A DNA stretch of 45,528 nt from JAJVIP01 sp964405835 (GTDB lineage: Bacteria > Elusimicrobiota > Elusimicrobia > F11): the NCBI GenBank assembly GCA_964405835.1, contig CAYOPN010000017.1:1-45528 (forward strand). The letters are read 5' to 3'. Of this stretch, positions 7,269-20,158 are shown one piece after another. The notes beneath the pieces were generated by a model. The model saw only the letters and a program-made list of their open reading frames with translations. It had not been told where the DNA came from and did no database searches. Both the position numbers and the translations under genes were made by a program. Position 1 is the first letter of the stretch. Each line of letters opens with the position of its first letter.

Positions 7269-8342
7269 ATGCTGAATTTAAAAAACAGTTCGTCATTCCC
7301 GCGAAGGCGGGAATCCAGTCTTCAAAAATTCATTAAAAGTTTGTTTACAACCTGGACTCCCGCTTTCGCGGGGGTGACGGCAATGCTCTTGTGCGCTTCG
7401 CAACCTGTTTTTTCGCAAGATTTGGTGGTGTATTCCGGGCGCGGCGAGAAGCTCATCAAGCCGGTGCTCGATGCGTTCACCGATAAAACCGGCATCCGTG
7501 TTACGTTGCATTCCGCCGGGACGGTGGAGCTGTTAAACCGAATATTGATGGAAGGCGACCGGACCCCCGCCGATGTTTTTCTGACCGTGGACGCCGGCAC
7601 GTTGGAACGCGCGCGAACGGTGGGGCTTCTTGAGCCATTGTCATCGAAGGTCATCGTTGAAAACATCCCTGCCGCCATGCGCGCTTCGGACAACAGCTGG
7701 GCCGGTTTCTCGATGCGCGTGCGCGTCATCGCTTACAATCCCGAAAAAGTGAAGCCCGCCGACGTTCGGACGTTCGACGCGTTGGCCGCTCCCAAATATA
7801 AGGGGCGGTTGGGCTTGCGGACCGGTTCCAATGTCTACGTGCAATCGCACGTGGCGATGTTGATTGCCGAGCGCGGCGAGGAAAAAACCGAAGCGCTGCT
7901 GCGCAAGCTGGTGGAAAATGCCGGCGACAAGATTTACCCCTCCGATAGCCGCGCCGTTGAGGCGGTTGCCAAAGGAGAAGTGGACGCGGCCATCGTGAAC
8001 CATTATTACGTATACGGCCATTTGCAGAAAAATCCGCAAGATGCGAAGACATTGGCGTTCGTCGCGCCGGAAAAAACCGCTTACAACATTTCCGGCGCCG
8101 GGATATTAAAGATCAGCCCCCGTAAAGCCGAAGCCCAACAGCTTTTGGAATTTATGGCGTCCGATGAAGGCCAGAAAATGTTTGCCGAAGAAAATCGCGA
8201 GTATCCGACGAACCCAAAAATCACCCCGCACGCTTCGGTTTTGAGCCGGGAAAAAATGACGCTTTCGCCCGTTGCGCTTTCCGTGATGGGGCGGTATGTC
8301 GTTGCGGCGGTCGACATGATCGACCGTATTGGTTACCGCTGA
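7269..8342 (+). CDS. fbpA: Ferric iron ABC transporter, periplasmic substrate-binding protein (FbpA type)
   Basis: A 357-residue class of iron-binding transferrin-like protein. After the signal region the mature part begins around QDLVVYSGRGEKLIKPV, typical of FbpA/FutA/AfuA. The adjacent tyrosines that bind Fe3+ are in NHYYVYG, and PADVFLTVDAG and SDEGQKMFAEENREYP are family blocks. It would carry Fe3+ in the periplasm to the permease encoded next. The start is ATG behind AAGGAAAAGGA. Residues 8-37 are encoded by a palindromic repeat (7291-7379), which supplies part of the signal peptide's hydrophobic core (WTPAFAGVTAMLL); cleavage is probably near VFS-QD. The hydrophobic stretch after the internal ATG at 7383 alone is too short for a signal peptide, so the repeat seems to be translated. 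Confidence 0.9.
   Translation: MLNLKNSSSFPRRRESSLQKFIKSLFTTWTPAFAGVTAMLLCASQPVFSQDLVVYSGRGEKLIKPVLDAFTDKTGIRVTLHSAGTVELLNRILMEGDRTPADVFLTVDAGTLERARTVGLLEPLSSKVIVENIPAAMRASDNSWAGFSMRVRVIAYNPEKVKPADVRTFDALAAPKYKGRLGLRTGSNVYVQSHVAMLIAERGEEKTEALLRKLVENAGDKIYPSDSRAVEAVAKGEVDAAIVNHYYVYGHLQKNPQDAKTLAFVAPEKTAYNISGAGILKISPRKAEAQQLLEFMASDEGQKMFAEENREYPTNPKITPHASVLSREKMTLSPVALSVMGRYVVAAVDMIDRIGYR
7291..7379. repeat. Palindromic repeat element (CGTCATTCCCGCG type) inside the fbpA signal-peptide region
   Basis: The left arm 7291-7318 starts CGTCATTCCCGCGAAGGCGG. The right arm 7352-7379 ends CGGGGGTGACG. They are inverted copies around a 33-base centre. This is the same element family as 6529-6607, but the left arm is read in a different frame (SFPRRRESS) while the right arm is read in the same frame (W-x-PAFAGVT). 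Confidence 0.85.
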
Positions 8343-8343
8343 C

Positions 8344-9897
8344 GTGAAGTCCCGTTTTTCGTGGTTAATTCCATTGGCGTTGGCGGCGGCCGTTATCTCT
8401 TTTATTCCCGCCGGATTCACTTTCAAAAGCGCGCTCGCGGTTGATTCAGATTTGTGGGTTCGTCTTTACAGCACCCGTCTCGCGATTATCTTTCCCAACA
8501 CGTTCAAGCTTCTGCTCTCCGTGGGGGTTCTCACCATGCTTATTGGCGTTCCGATCGCGTGGTTCGTCAGCCGGTATGATTTCTTTGGGAAAAGGGTGTG
8601 GCAATGGGCTCTGGTTCTTCCCTTGGCTATGCCCGGTTACGTTCTTGCGTACACGTACGCCAGCTTGATGGCGCCGGGCGGCCCCGGCCATGCCGTTCTT
8701 CCTTCGCTCTACGGGTTCTGGGGCGTTTCGCTGGTGCTGAGCCTGGTCAATTTTCCTTACGTGTATCTCTTAAGCCGTTCCGCTTTTGTGAATCAGAATT
8801 CTTTCTATGACGACGCGGCGCGCGCGTTGGGGAGCTCGCGGTTCAAGCGGATTTGGAATATTCATGTTCGTATGGCGGCACCGGCTATTATTGCCGGTGT
8901 TGCGCTGGCTCTTATGGAAGTTATGGCGGATTTTGGCACGGTAGCGCTTCTGCGCTATCCAACGTTCACGGAGTCGATTTATAGGCAGATGACCGGAAGG
9001 TTTGACCCGGCTGGCGCGGCGGCATTGTCATCCATTTTGGTTGGGTTAACGTTGATTTTTTTATTCGTGCAACGGCGGTTTGGGAGCGGTCGCCGGTACG
9101 AACAAGGCCGCAATGGATATAAACCCATTCCGTTGAAGCAGGCCGGCGGTCTGTTGCAAGTCGCGTTTTTCTCAATGATGGGGTTGGTTTTCGGGTTGGC
9201 GTTTCTGATTCCCTGCGGTTTTCTGATCAAGTGGACGGTCCAATCGCTCATCAACACGGGATGGGACAGCCGGTTCTCAGGGTTTATCGTCAACACGTTG
9301 ATGGTCGCGACGGCCGGAGCGACGTTGGCAATGCTTTTGGCGCTGCCGGTTTCATATCTTCATTCGCGTCGGCCGGCGGTTGTCAGCCGGTCTCTGTATC
9401 TTTTGTCGTCGCTGGGGTACAGCTTGCCGGGTCCCGTCGTCGCCGTGGGGTTGTTGCTTTTCGCGAGCCTGTGGTTCCCGTGGCTTTTTGGCGGCATGGC
9501 GCTTTTGCTGTTGGCTTACGTGGCCCGATTTATTCCGATTTCCTTGCAGGCGCAAGATGCCGCGCTGGCCATGATTCCATGCTCGATGGAGGATGCCGGG
9601 CGAACGTTGGGTGCCAGCGGATGGCGGCGGTTTCGTGAAATCCTCTTGCCGCTCCTTAAGCCCGGGTTGTTGACCGGCTGGGTCATCGTGTTCGTGGACT
9701 GCATGAAAGAATTGCCGGCCACGCTTATGCTTCGCCCCTTGGCGTTCGATACGTTGGCGGTGCGCGTGTGGATGGAAGCGTCCGAATCTCTTTGGGAATT
9801 GGCGGCCTTGCCCGCGCTGCTTATCGTTATTGCAAGTATCGTTCCCACCGCTTTCATCATCAGCAAATTCACGCAAGGACGCGCTTTCCATGCTTGA
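8344..9897 (+). CDS. fbpB: Ferric iron ABC transporter permease (FbpB type, two fused MetI-like domains)
   Basis: A 517-residue inner-membrane permease with about twelve membrane segments in two homologous halves. Each half contains an EAA-type loop that docks to the ATPase: DDAARALGSSRFKRIW near the middle of the first half and EDAGRTLGASGWRRFREI in the second. This duplicated architecture is typical of the FbpB/AfuB iron(III) permeases. The frame opens at a TTG at 8329, overlapping the fbpA stop, but the GTG at 8344 is more likely because it leads directly into the first membrane segment (WLIPLALAAAVISF). The stop overlaps the ATG of the ATPase gene. Confidence 0.92.
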   Translation: MKSRFSWLIPLALAAAVISFIPAGFTFKSALAVDSDLWVRLYSTRLAIIFPNTFKLLLSVGVLTMLIGVPIAWFVSRYDFFGKRVWQWALVLPLAMPGYVLAYTYASLMAPGGPGHAVLPSLYGFWGVSLVLSLVNFPYVYLLSRSAFVNQNSFYDDAARALGSSRFKRIWNIHVRMAAPAIIAGVALALMEVMADFGTVALLRYPTFTESIYRQMTGRFDPAGAAALSSILVGLTLIFLFVQRRFGSGRRYEQGRNGYKPIPLKQAGGLLQVAFFSMMGLVFGLAFLIPCGFLIKWTVQSLINTGWDSRFSGFIVNTLMVATAGATLAMLLALPVSYLHSRRPAVVSRSLYLLSSLGYSLPGPVVAVGLLLFASLWFPWLFGGMALLLLAYVARFIPISLQAQDAALAMIPCSMEDAGRTLGASGWRRFREILLPLLKPGLLTGWVIVFVDCMKELPATLMLRPLAFDTLAVRVWMEASESLWELAALPALLIVIASIVPTAFIISKFTQGRAFHA

Positions 9898-10990
9898 CCT
9901 GCTAAAAGCGCCCACTCACTTGCCCGAGCAAGCGCCAACGATTCTTGTTTCATTAAAGGGCGTGGCCAAATCCTTTCGATCGACGGCCAAGGCCGTCCAT
10001 GACTTGTCTCTTCAGGTGAACAAGGGGGAGTTTCTCTCGCTGCTGGGGCCTTCCGGGTGCGGAAAGACCACGCTTTTAAGGCTTATCGCCGGATTGGATG
10101 CCCCGGATTCGGGAACGATCGCGATTGGCGAACAAATAGTGGCCGGGCCAGCCTGGATTGACGCGGAGAAACGAGGCGTCGGTATTGTCTTCCAGGATTA
10201 CGCGCTCTTTCCGCACATGACGGTCTTCGAGAACGTGGCTTTTGGACTTCGGGGTCTCAATAGAGAGGACAGGTTTAAAAAAGTTAACGCCATGTTGGAT
10301 TTGGTCGGCATTTCGGAAAAGATGAAACGATATCCGCATGAACTTTCCGGTGGCCAGCAACAGCGCGTCGCCTTGGCGCGCGCGTTGGCGCCGGCTCCGC
10401 GCGTGATGCTTTTGGATGAGCCATTCTCAAATTTGGACGCGGATCTTCGCTTTGAGATCGGAACCGAAACAAAAAAAATTCTTAAGGCCACCGGAACGAC
10501 CACCATTCTCGTCACGCACGATCAAGAAGAGGCCTTCTCGCTTTCCGACCGCGTGGGCGTTTTGAACCAAGGGCGTTTGGAGCAAGTGGGCACGCCGTTT
10601 GAGATTTACCACACGCCGGCCACGCGGTTTACCGCCAATTTTGTGGGCCGCGCCGATTTCATCCCGGCTCGCGTGGGTGGCCGCAAAGCCATAACATCGT
10701 TAGGAATTTTTTCGATCGGAGCGGACCAAATAAATACGGAAGGATTCGCCGAAATTATGATCCGGCCCGATGACGTGGAATTTGAAGAATCCGCCCAAGG
10801 CAATGCGGTGATCACCGAGGCCCGATTTCTTGGTCCCGATGTGATTTACACCTTGAAGATGACGGACGGTCAAGAAGTGCACGCATTAAAACCCTCCACC
10901 GTGGCTCATGCCATTGGCGTTCGCGTTCAGACCATTGTTAATTTGGAGCATGTCGTGGTTTTTCCCGCTGCTGCTCTCGCCAATAATTAA
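9890..10990 (+). CDS. fbpC: Ferric iron ABC transporter ATP-binding protein (FbpC type)
   Basis: A 366-residue cytoplasmic ATPase that drives Fe3+ import with the preceding permease. Walker A is GPSGCGKTT, the Q-loop lies in VFQDYALFPHMTV, the ABC signature is LSGGQQQRVALARAL, Walker B is VMLLDEP and the switch His is in VTHDQEEA. The C-terminal roughly 120 residues form a TOBE-like regulatory domain, as in the CUT1/FbpC group. The frame is open 20 codons further upstream, but the ATG at 9890 overlaps the permease stop in the usual way. Confidence 0.94.
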   Translation: MLDLLKAPTHLPEQAPTILVSLKGVAKSFRSTAKAVHDLSLQVNKGEFLSLLGPSGCGKTTLLRLIAGLDAPDSGTIAIGEQIVAGPAWIDAEKRGVGIVFQDYALFPHMTVFENVAFGLRGLNREDRFKKVNAMLDLVGISEKMKRYPHELSGGQQQRVALARALAPAPRVMLLDEPFSNLDADLRFEIGTETKKILKATGTTTILVTHDQEEAFSLSDRVGVLNQGRLEQVGTPFEIYHTPATRFTANFVGRADFIPARVGGRKAITSLGIFSIGADQINTEGFAEIMIRPDDVEFEESAQGNAVITEARFLGPDVIYTLKMTDGQEVHALKPSTVAHAIGVRVQTIVNLEHVVVFPAAALANN

Positions 10991-11016
10991 TTTAGACCAA
11001 AAACCAAGGAGAAGAA

Positions 11017-13116
11017 ATGAAGAAAATTGTCGCGCTTGTGAACACGTTTGCCATTGTGTTCTCCATGGGAGGCCCGGCAGAGGCCCAGAATATTGAAAAC
11101 CAACATCCTGAAATCGTCGTTGTGGGAGATTCCGATAACCTTTCGAAAATCCCGGGCAGCGGCCAGGTGTTGGACAAAAAATCACTCGAGAGCAGCCGTG
11201 TGTTCACGGCCGAAGAAGCGTTGCGCAAGTTGCCGGGCGTAAACGTGCGCGGCGAGGAAGGTTTCGGCTTGCGCCCGAACATTGGCTTGCGTGGCTTGAA
11301 CCCCACGCGTTCAACCAAAGTCACGCTGCTTCAAGATGGCGTTCCGGCCGCCTATGCGCCGTACGGAGACAACGCCAGTTATTACCACCCGCCCATCGAT
11401 CGTTTTGAGCGCGTTGAGTTATTGAAAGGCGCCGGCCAGATCGCATTTGGCCCGCAGACCATCGGCGGCGTCATTAATTACATCACACCGGCCCCGCCCC
11501 ACGATTTTGGCGGAATGCTTTCACTAATCGGCGGCAACCGGAATTATTTTGACGGGAAGGTGCAGTTTGGCGGAAAAGGGTTCTTGTTTGACTACACGCG
11601 CAAGCAAGGCGACGGCGCGCGCGACAACATGGACTCCAAGCTCAATGACGTGAACCTGAAAGCGGTGGTGCCCCTCGGCGGACGCCAAGCGTTGACTTTG
11701 AACGCGAACGCGTACACGGAAGACTCCATGGTGACTTACAGCGGATTGACCGAAGCGGAACTTCGCAACTTTGGGTATCGCTACAACCCGTTCAAGAACG
11801 ACGACTTTGAAGGCCGGCGTTACGCGGCTTCGGCCATCCACGAAGTCGTGATGGGCGCGGCCAAATTGGCGACCAGCCTTTATTACTCCGCTTTCAGCCG
11901 CGATTGGTGGCGCCAGTCCAGCAGCACCACCGACACGCAAGGCGGCACCGCGATTCGCGACGCGCGATTGGCCGGTCAAGCCATCAATGTGGATGCGCAG
12001 AATTCCAACCAAGGCCGCTTGCGCGATTACACAACGGTCGGCGTTGAGCCGCGTTTGAGTGTGCCGCACCGTTTGTTGGGGATTGAGAACGAACTCACCA
12101 CCGGCGTTAAAGCGCATTTCGAAGAACAAGACCGCAAACAAATTAACGGAACGTCTCCCACCGCCCGCACCGGCACTCTCGTGGAAGACAACCTGCGCGA
12201 GACCGACGCGTATTCGGCCTTCCTTATGAATCGGTTCGTGGTGGGGCGTTGGGCGGTGACGCCGGGCGTTCGTTTTGAATACATTGATTCCTATCGCAAG
12301 AACAACCTTAACGGCGTTGCCGGATCCGACTCGCTGAACGAATGGATTCCCGGTATCGGGATGTCGTGGAACGCCAGCAGCGCGTTCACGCTTTTTGCCG
12401 GCGTGCATGAAGGGTTCGCTCCGCCGCGCACCGAGGACATCATTTCTGGCACCGGCACATCAACGGACGTCGAGCCGGAAGAATCCACAAATTGGGAGAT
12501 TGGGTTCCGCGCGCAACCGAGCGAACGCAGCAACCTTGAAGCGACGTTTTTCCGCAACGACTTCAGCCGTTTGATCGCGGTGGGTTCTATCGCGGGCGGG
12601 TCCACGCCGCTCGCGCAAGGCGAGGCCTTGTTCCAAGGCGTCGAAGTCGGCGGTCGTCTAGGATCCGGGTGTGGTTTGTATTTGCGCGGCGCTTACACCT
12701 GGCTCGGGAAAGCGGAGCAGACAACGCCTTTCACCCAAGTGGTGGGCGGTGCCACCGTCGCCGGCAGTCAAGCGGGCAACCGTCAGCCGTACGCGCCGGA
12801 GAACATGTTGACTGCCGGTCTCGGTTTTGAGCTCGGCGGGTTCGATGCCAGCATCGAATCGGTGTTCGTGGACCGACAATTCGGAAACTTCTCGAATACG
12901 CGAACCGCTTCCGCCGATGGACAAAGCGGATTGATTCCGTCCTACACCATATGGAACGCCGTGGTGAATTATGAAGTCAGGCCGTGGAACACGACATTTT
13001 TCGTGACGGGAAAAAACCTGTTCGACAAAGATTACATCGTGGACCGCACGCGCGGCATTCAAGTCGGCAGCCCATTATTGGTGCAGGCCGGGGCCAAATA
13101 CGCATTTGGTGATTAA
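11017..13116 (+). CDS. TonB-dependent outer-membrane siderophore receptor, FecA-like
   Basis: A 699-residue precursor: signal peptide (about residues 1-24, ending near AEA-QN), TonB-dependent plug domain and a 22-strand beta-barrel. The plug contains EIVVVGD (TonB-box-like), AEEALRKLPGVNVRGEEG, NIGLRGLNPTRSTKVTLLQD and a GPQTIGGVINYIT block, which match the FecA (ferric dicitrate) group. The barrel ends with KYAFGD, not the usual aromatic last residue. An AAGGAG site lies 6 bases before the ATG. No N-terminal signalling extension and no FecI/FecR pair is visible, so regulation is not of the FecA-FecR type. It probably brings a ferric chelate into the periplasm for the FbpABC transporter encoded upstream. 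The exact substrate is unknown. Confidence 0.88.
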   Translation: MKKIVALVNTFAIVFSMGGPAEAQNIENQHPEIVVVGDSDNLSKIPGSGQVLDKKSLESSRVFTAEEALRKLPGVNVRGEEGFGLRPNIGLRGLNPTRSTKVTLLQDGVPAAYAPYGDNASYYHPPIDRFERVELLKGAGQIAFGPQTIGGVINYITPAPPHDFGGMLSLIGGNRNYFDGKVQFGGKGFLFDYTRKQGDGARDNMDSKLNDVNLKAVVPLGGRQALTLNANAYTEDSMVTYSGLTEAELRNFGYRYNPFKNDDFEGRRYAASAIHEVVMGAAKLATSLYYSAFSRDWWRQSSSTTDTQGGTAIRDARLAGQAINVDAQNSNQGRLRDYTTVGVEPRLSVPHRLLGIENELTTGVKAHFEEQDRKQINGTSPTARTGTLVEDNLRETDAYSAFLMNRFVVGRWAVTPGVRFEYIDSYRKNNLNGVAGSDSLNEWIPGIGMSWNASSAFTLFAGVHEGFAPPRTEDIISGTGTSTDVEPEESTNWEIGFRAQPSERSNLEATFFRNDFSRLIAVGSIAGGSTPLAQGEALFQGVEVGGRLGSGCGLYLRGAYTWLGKAEQTTPFTQVVGGATVAGSQAGNRQPYAPENMLTAGLGFELGGFDASIESVFVDRQFGNFSNTRTASADGQSGLIPSYTIWNAVVNYEVRPWNTTFFVTGKNLFDKDYIVDRTRGIQVGSPLLVQAGAKYAFGD

Positions 13117-13141
13117 CGAACTAAAAATATTTCGGGAACGG

Positions 13142-13624
13142 TTACTGCGCTGCTTCGCCGCCCATCTGCTCAGCCAAATAACGCTCAACTCCAATCGACT
13201 CGATAAGGTTCAACTGGGTCTCGAGCCAGTCCACATGCTCTTCCGAGTCCTCGAGAATATGTTCCATAAGCTCCCGGCTGCCGCCGTCTTTCTCATTGAT
13301 GGCCAAGTCGATGGCCGCGTTGTAGGTTTTGACTCCGTGGGTTTCGAGCGCTAAATCATTGGTAAATTGCCCTTTTACGTCTCTTCCGACCTTGATCGCA
13401 TCGTAGCGGGAGATGTTGGGGATACCTTCCAGGAACAAGATCCGGTCCACCAACGCCTCGGCGTGCTTCATTTCACCGATGGATTCCTCGTAATGTTTCT
13501 TCGCCAGCTTGTTGTAGCCCCAGTTTTTGCACATCTTGGCTTGGACAAAATATTGGTTGATTGCCGTCAATTCAATTGTAAGTGCCTGATTTAACGCTTC
13601 GATAATTTTTTCATTGCCTTTCAA
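13142..13624 (-). CDS. bfr: Bacterioferritin
   Basis: A 160-residue ferritin-like four-helix protein that oxidises and stores iron as a 24-mer. By direct alignment with E. coli Bfr the haem ligand M52 and the ferroxidase residues E18, E51, H54, E94 and H130 are present. The position equivalent to E127 is Ser (LEDSEEHVDW), with Glu at 128 and 129. The start is TTG, supported by a strong GGAGG 5-6 bases upstream. The gene converges with the iron-uptake operon and diverges from gltB. Iron storage beside iron import makes functional sense. The TonB-receptor gene ends only 25 bases from this gene's stop. Confidence 0.95.
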   Translation of the reverse strand: MKGNEKIIEALNQALTIELTAINQYFVQAKMCKNWGYNKLAKKHYEESIGEMKHAEALVDRILFLEGIPNISRYDAIKVGRDVKGQFTNDLALETHGVKTYNAAIDLAINEKDGGSRELMEHILEDSEEHVDWLETQLNLIESIGVERYLAEQMGGEAAQ

Positions 13625-13645
13625 AGAAGCCTCCTTGCCCTGGGT

Positions 13646-13657
13646 CCGCCTAGGCGG
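13646..13657. repeat. Perfect 12-bp palindrome in the bfr leader
   Basis: CCGCCTAGGCGG is a perfect palindrome lying between the proposed bfr -10 box (13687-13692) and its ribosome-binding site. It may be an operator, a small mRNA hairpin or a remnant of a repeat, since the flanking GGGTCGAAGGGCC resembles common intergenic repeat ends. Confidence 0.4.
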
Positions 13658-13686
13658 GTCGAAGGGCCTGTCTTACAGCGGTGGGC

Positions 13687-13692
13687 ATTGTA
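13687..13692 (-). promoter_or_regulatory. Extended -10 box of bfr
   Basis: On the minus strand TTGC-TACAAT gives TGn plus a TACAAT hexamer, an extended -10 element, about 60 bases upstream of the bfr start. No good -35 box is seen. The same 16-base block (GGGCATTGTAGCAATT on the plus strand) is repeated at 27611-27626, upstream of the GAF-ANTAR gene. Confidence 0.45.
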
Positions 13693-13696
13693 GCAA

Positions 13697-13725
13697 TTGA
13701 ACTCGCGGGGGAATCTGTGTACAAT
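13697..13725 (+). promoter_or_regulatory. Sigma-70-type promoter of gltB
   Basis: TTGAAC (13697-13702), a 17-base spacer and TACAAT (13720-13725). Transcription would begin near 13732, giving a leader of about 70 bases before gltB. It lies back-to-back with the bfr -10 box. Confidence 0.6.
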
Positions 13726-13800
13726 CCGCCGACTTATATGAACCGCATTGCGTCGACGATTTAGGCCCCGACTTTCTCGTTCCCCCACGACACTTTTCCA

Positions 13801-18360
<4,560 letters not shown>

Positions 18361-18362
18361 CG

Positions 18363-19799
18363 ATGGGCGACATTCGCGGTTTCGTGACAATTCCGAAAGA
18401 AGACGTGGGCTATCGCCCGGTCGACGAACGGCTCAAGGACCACAAAGAAGTCACGATCCCGTTGACCGAAGAGAAGGTCAAGGCCCAGGGCGCGCGCTGC
18501 ATGGACTGCGGCGTTCCGACCTGCCATTGGGGCTGTCCCGTCGACAATTTGATTCCGGACTGGAACGATTTGGTTTTCCGCGGCCGCTGGCAAGACGCGC
18601 TTGAACGGTTGCTCCGCACCAACAATTTGCCCGAGATGACCGGCCGCGTTTGCCCGGCGCCCTGCGAAGTTTCCTGCGTGTTGGGCCTCATCGCACCGCC
18701 CGTGAGCATCAAGCTCAACGAATACTCGATAATTGAAAAAGGTTTTGCCGAAGGTTGGATAAAACCCGAAGTGCCAAAAGTGCGCACGAACAAAAAAGTG
18801 GCCGTGATCGGCTCGGGGCCCGCAGGCCTTTCCGCCGCGCAGCAACTCAACCGCGCGGGCCATTGGGTGACTGTGTTGGAAAAGAACGATCGCGTGGGCG
18901 GGTTGCTCCGCTACGGCATCCCGGATTTCAAATTGGAGAAGCGCATCGTTGACCGCCGCCAAAAATTGCTCGAACAAGAAGGCATCACGTTCCGCACCGG
19001 CGCGCATGTGGGTGTGAACATCTCGATCGAAAAACTTCTGGAAGAATTTGACGCGTTGTTGTTGGCCGGTGGGTCCGAAAAGCCGCGGGATTTGCCCGTG
19101 CCGGGCCGTGAACTCAAAGGCATCCACTTCGCGATGGAATTTTTGCCACAGCAGAACAAACGCAACGCCGGCGACCAGTTGCCCGCTGAGAAAGACATCA
19201 AGGCCACCGGCAAGAACGTGATTGTGATCGGCGGCGGCGACACCGGCTCCGACTGCATCGGCACGAGCCACCGCCAGGGCGCGAAAAGCGTGACCTCGCT
19301 CGAACTTTTGGCGAAACCGCCGGTGGAACGGCCCGCCGATAATCCGTGGCCGGAATGGTCGCGCGTGCTTCGTTATTCGTCTTCTCACAAAGAGGGCGGC
19401 TCCATTGAATATTCGGTGCTCACGAAAAAATTTAGCGGCGAGAACGGTGAAGTCCGTAAACTCCATGGCGTGAAAGTGGAATGGAAGAAAGATGAGAAAG
19501 GCCAGATGAAAATGGTGGAAGTGCCCGGATCGGAATTTGAATTGAAGGCCGAGCTCGTGCTGCTTGCGATGGGATTTGTGCATCCGGTGCACGATGGGAT
19601 GATCCAGCAGCTCGGCGTGAATCTGGACCCGCGCGGGAACGTGATGGTGGACGCGAACCACATGACCAGCAAAGAAGGCGTGTTCGCGGCCGGCGACATG
19701 GCGATCGGCCAATCGTTGGTTGTGCGGGCGATCAAACAGGGACGCAATGCCGCCCGTGGCATCGACAAATACCTAATGGGGGAAACACAACTGCCATGA
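18363..19799 (+). CDS. gltD: Glutamate synthase, small (beta) subunit
   Basis: A 478-residue flavoprotein that passes electrons from NADPH through FAD and Fe-S clusters to GltB. The N-terminus has the two cysteine sets for 4Fe-4S clusters (CMDCGVPTCHWGCPVDN and CPAPCEVSC). The FAD site is VAVIGSGPAGLSAAQQL and the NADPH site VIVIGGGDTGSDC, ending with a GDMAIGQSLVVRAIKQGR block. The frame runs 43 codons further upstream inside gltB, but the ATG at 18363, two bases after the gltB stop, is the family start. Confidence 0.97.
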   Translation: MGDIRGFVTIPKEDVGYRPVDERLKDHKEVTIPLTEEKVKAQGARCMDCGVPTCHWGCPVDNLIPDWNDLVFRGRWQDALERLLRTNNLPEMTGRVCPAPCEVSCVLGLIAPPVSIKLNEYSIIEKGFAEGWIKPEVPKVRTNKKVAVIGSGPAGLSAAQQLNRAGHWVTVLEKNDRVGGLLRYGIPDFKLEKRIVDRRQKLLEQEGITFRTGAHVGVNISIEKLLEEFDALLLAGGSEKPRDLPVPGRELKGIHFAMEFLPQQNKRNAGDQLPAEKDIKATGKNVIVIGGGDTGSDCIGTSHRQGAKSVTSLELLAKPPVERPADNPWPEWSRVLRYSSSHKEGGSIEYSVLTKKFSGENGEVRKLHGVKVEWKKDEKGQMKMVEVPGSEFELKAELVLLAMGFVHPVHDGMIQQLGVNLDPRGNVMVDANHMTSKEGVFAAGDMAIGQSLVVRAIKQGRNAARGIDKYLMGETQLP

Positions 19800-20158
19800 T
19801 TCCATCCATATCGTCCATCCAATCCGAATTTCCGGTCGCTTCTCTTTTCGTCCTCATCATTGTTTATGCGTTCTTCGCGCTCTGCTTGAGCGCTATTGCA
19901 AAAAAGACCGGCAACGGCCAGCGCGCCTGGTGGGGTTGGGTGCCGGTCCTTCAAGTCCTTTTGATTCTTAAAGTTGCGAGCGTGGATTGGTGGTGGATTT
20001 TTTTCTTCCTGATCCCGTTCGTGAACATCGCGATTGCCATTTACGTTTGGGTCCGCATTGCCAAGACCCTTTCGAAGCATCCGATATGGGGCGTATTAAT
20101 GATTGTGCCCGTGGTTGACGTCGCCGTTCTCGCCTACCTCGCGTTCTCCAAACAATGA
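19796..20158 (+). CDS. Small membrane protein, DUF5684-like
   Basis: A 120-residue protein with about four hydrophobic segments (near residues 15-35, 45-60, 64-87 and 97-117) and a Trp-rich motif G-N-G-Q-R-A-W-W-G-W-V-P. It resembles a family of short membrane proteins of unknown function (DUF5684-like) often encoded among unrelated genes. It overlaps the gltD stop (ATGA) and the ispG start (ATGA), so it is translated from the same transcript. No function can be assigned. Confidence 0.6.
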   Translation: MIPSISSIQSEFPVASLFVLIIVYAFFALCLSAIAKKTGNGQRAWWGWVPVLQVLLILKVASVDWWWIFFFLIPFVNIAIAIYVWVRIAKTLSKHPIWGVLMIVPVVDVAVLAYLAFSKQ

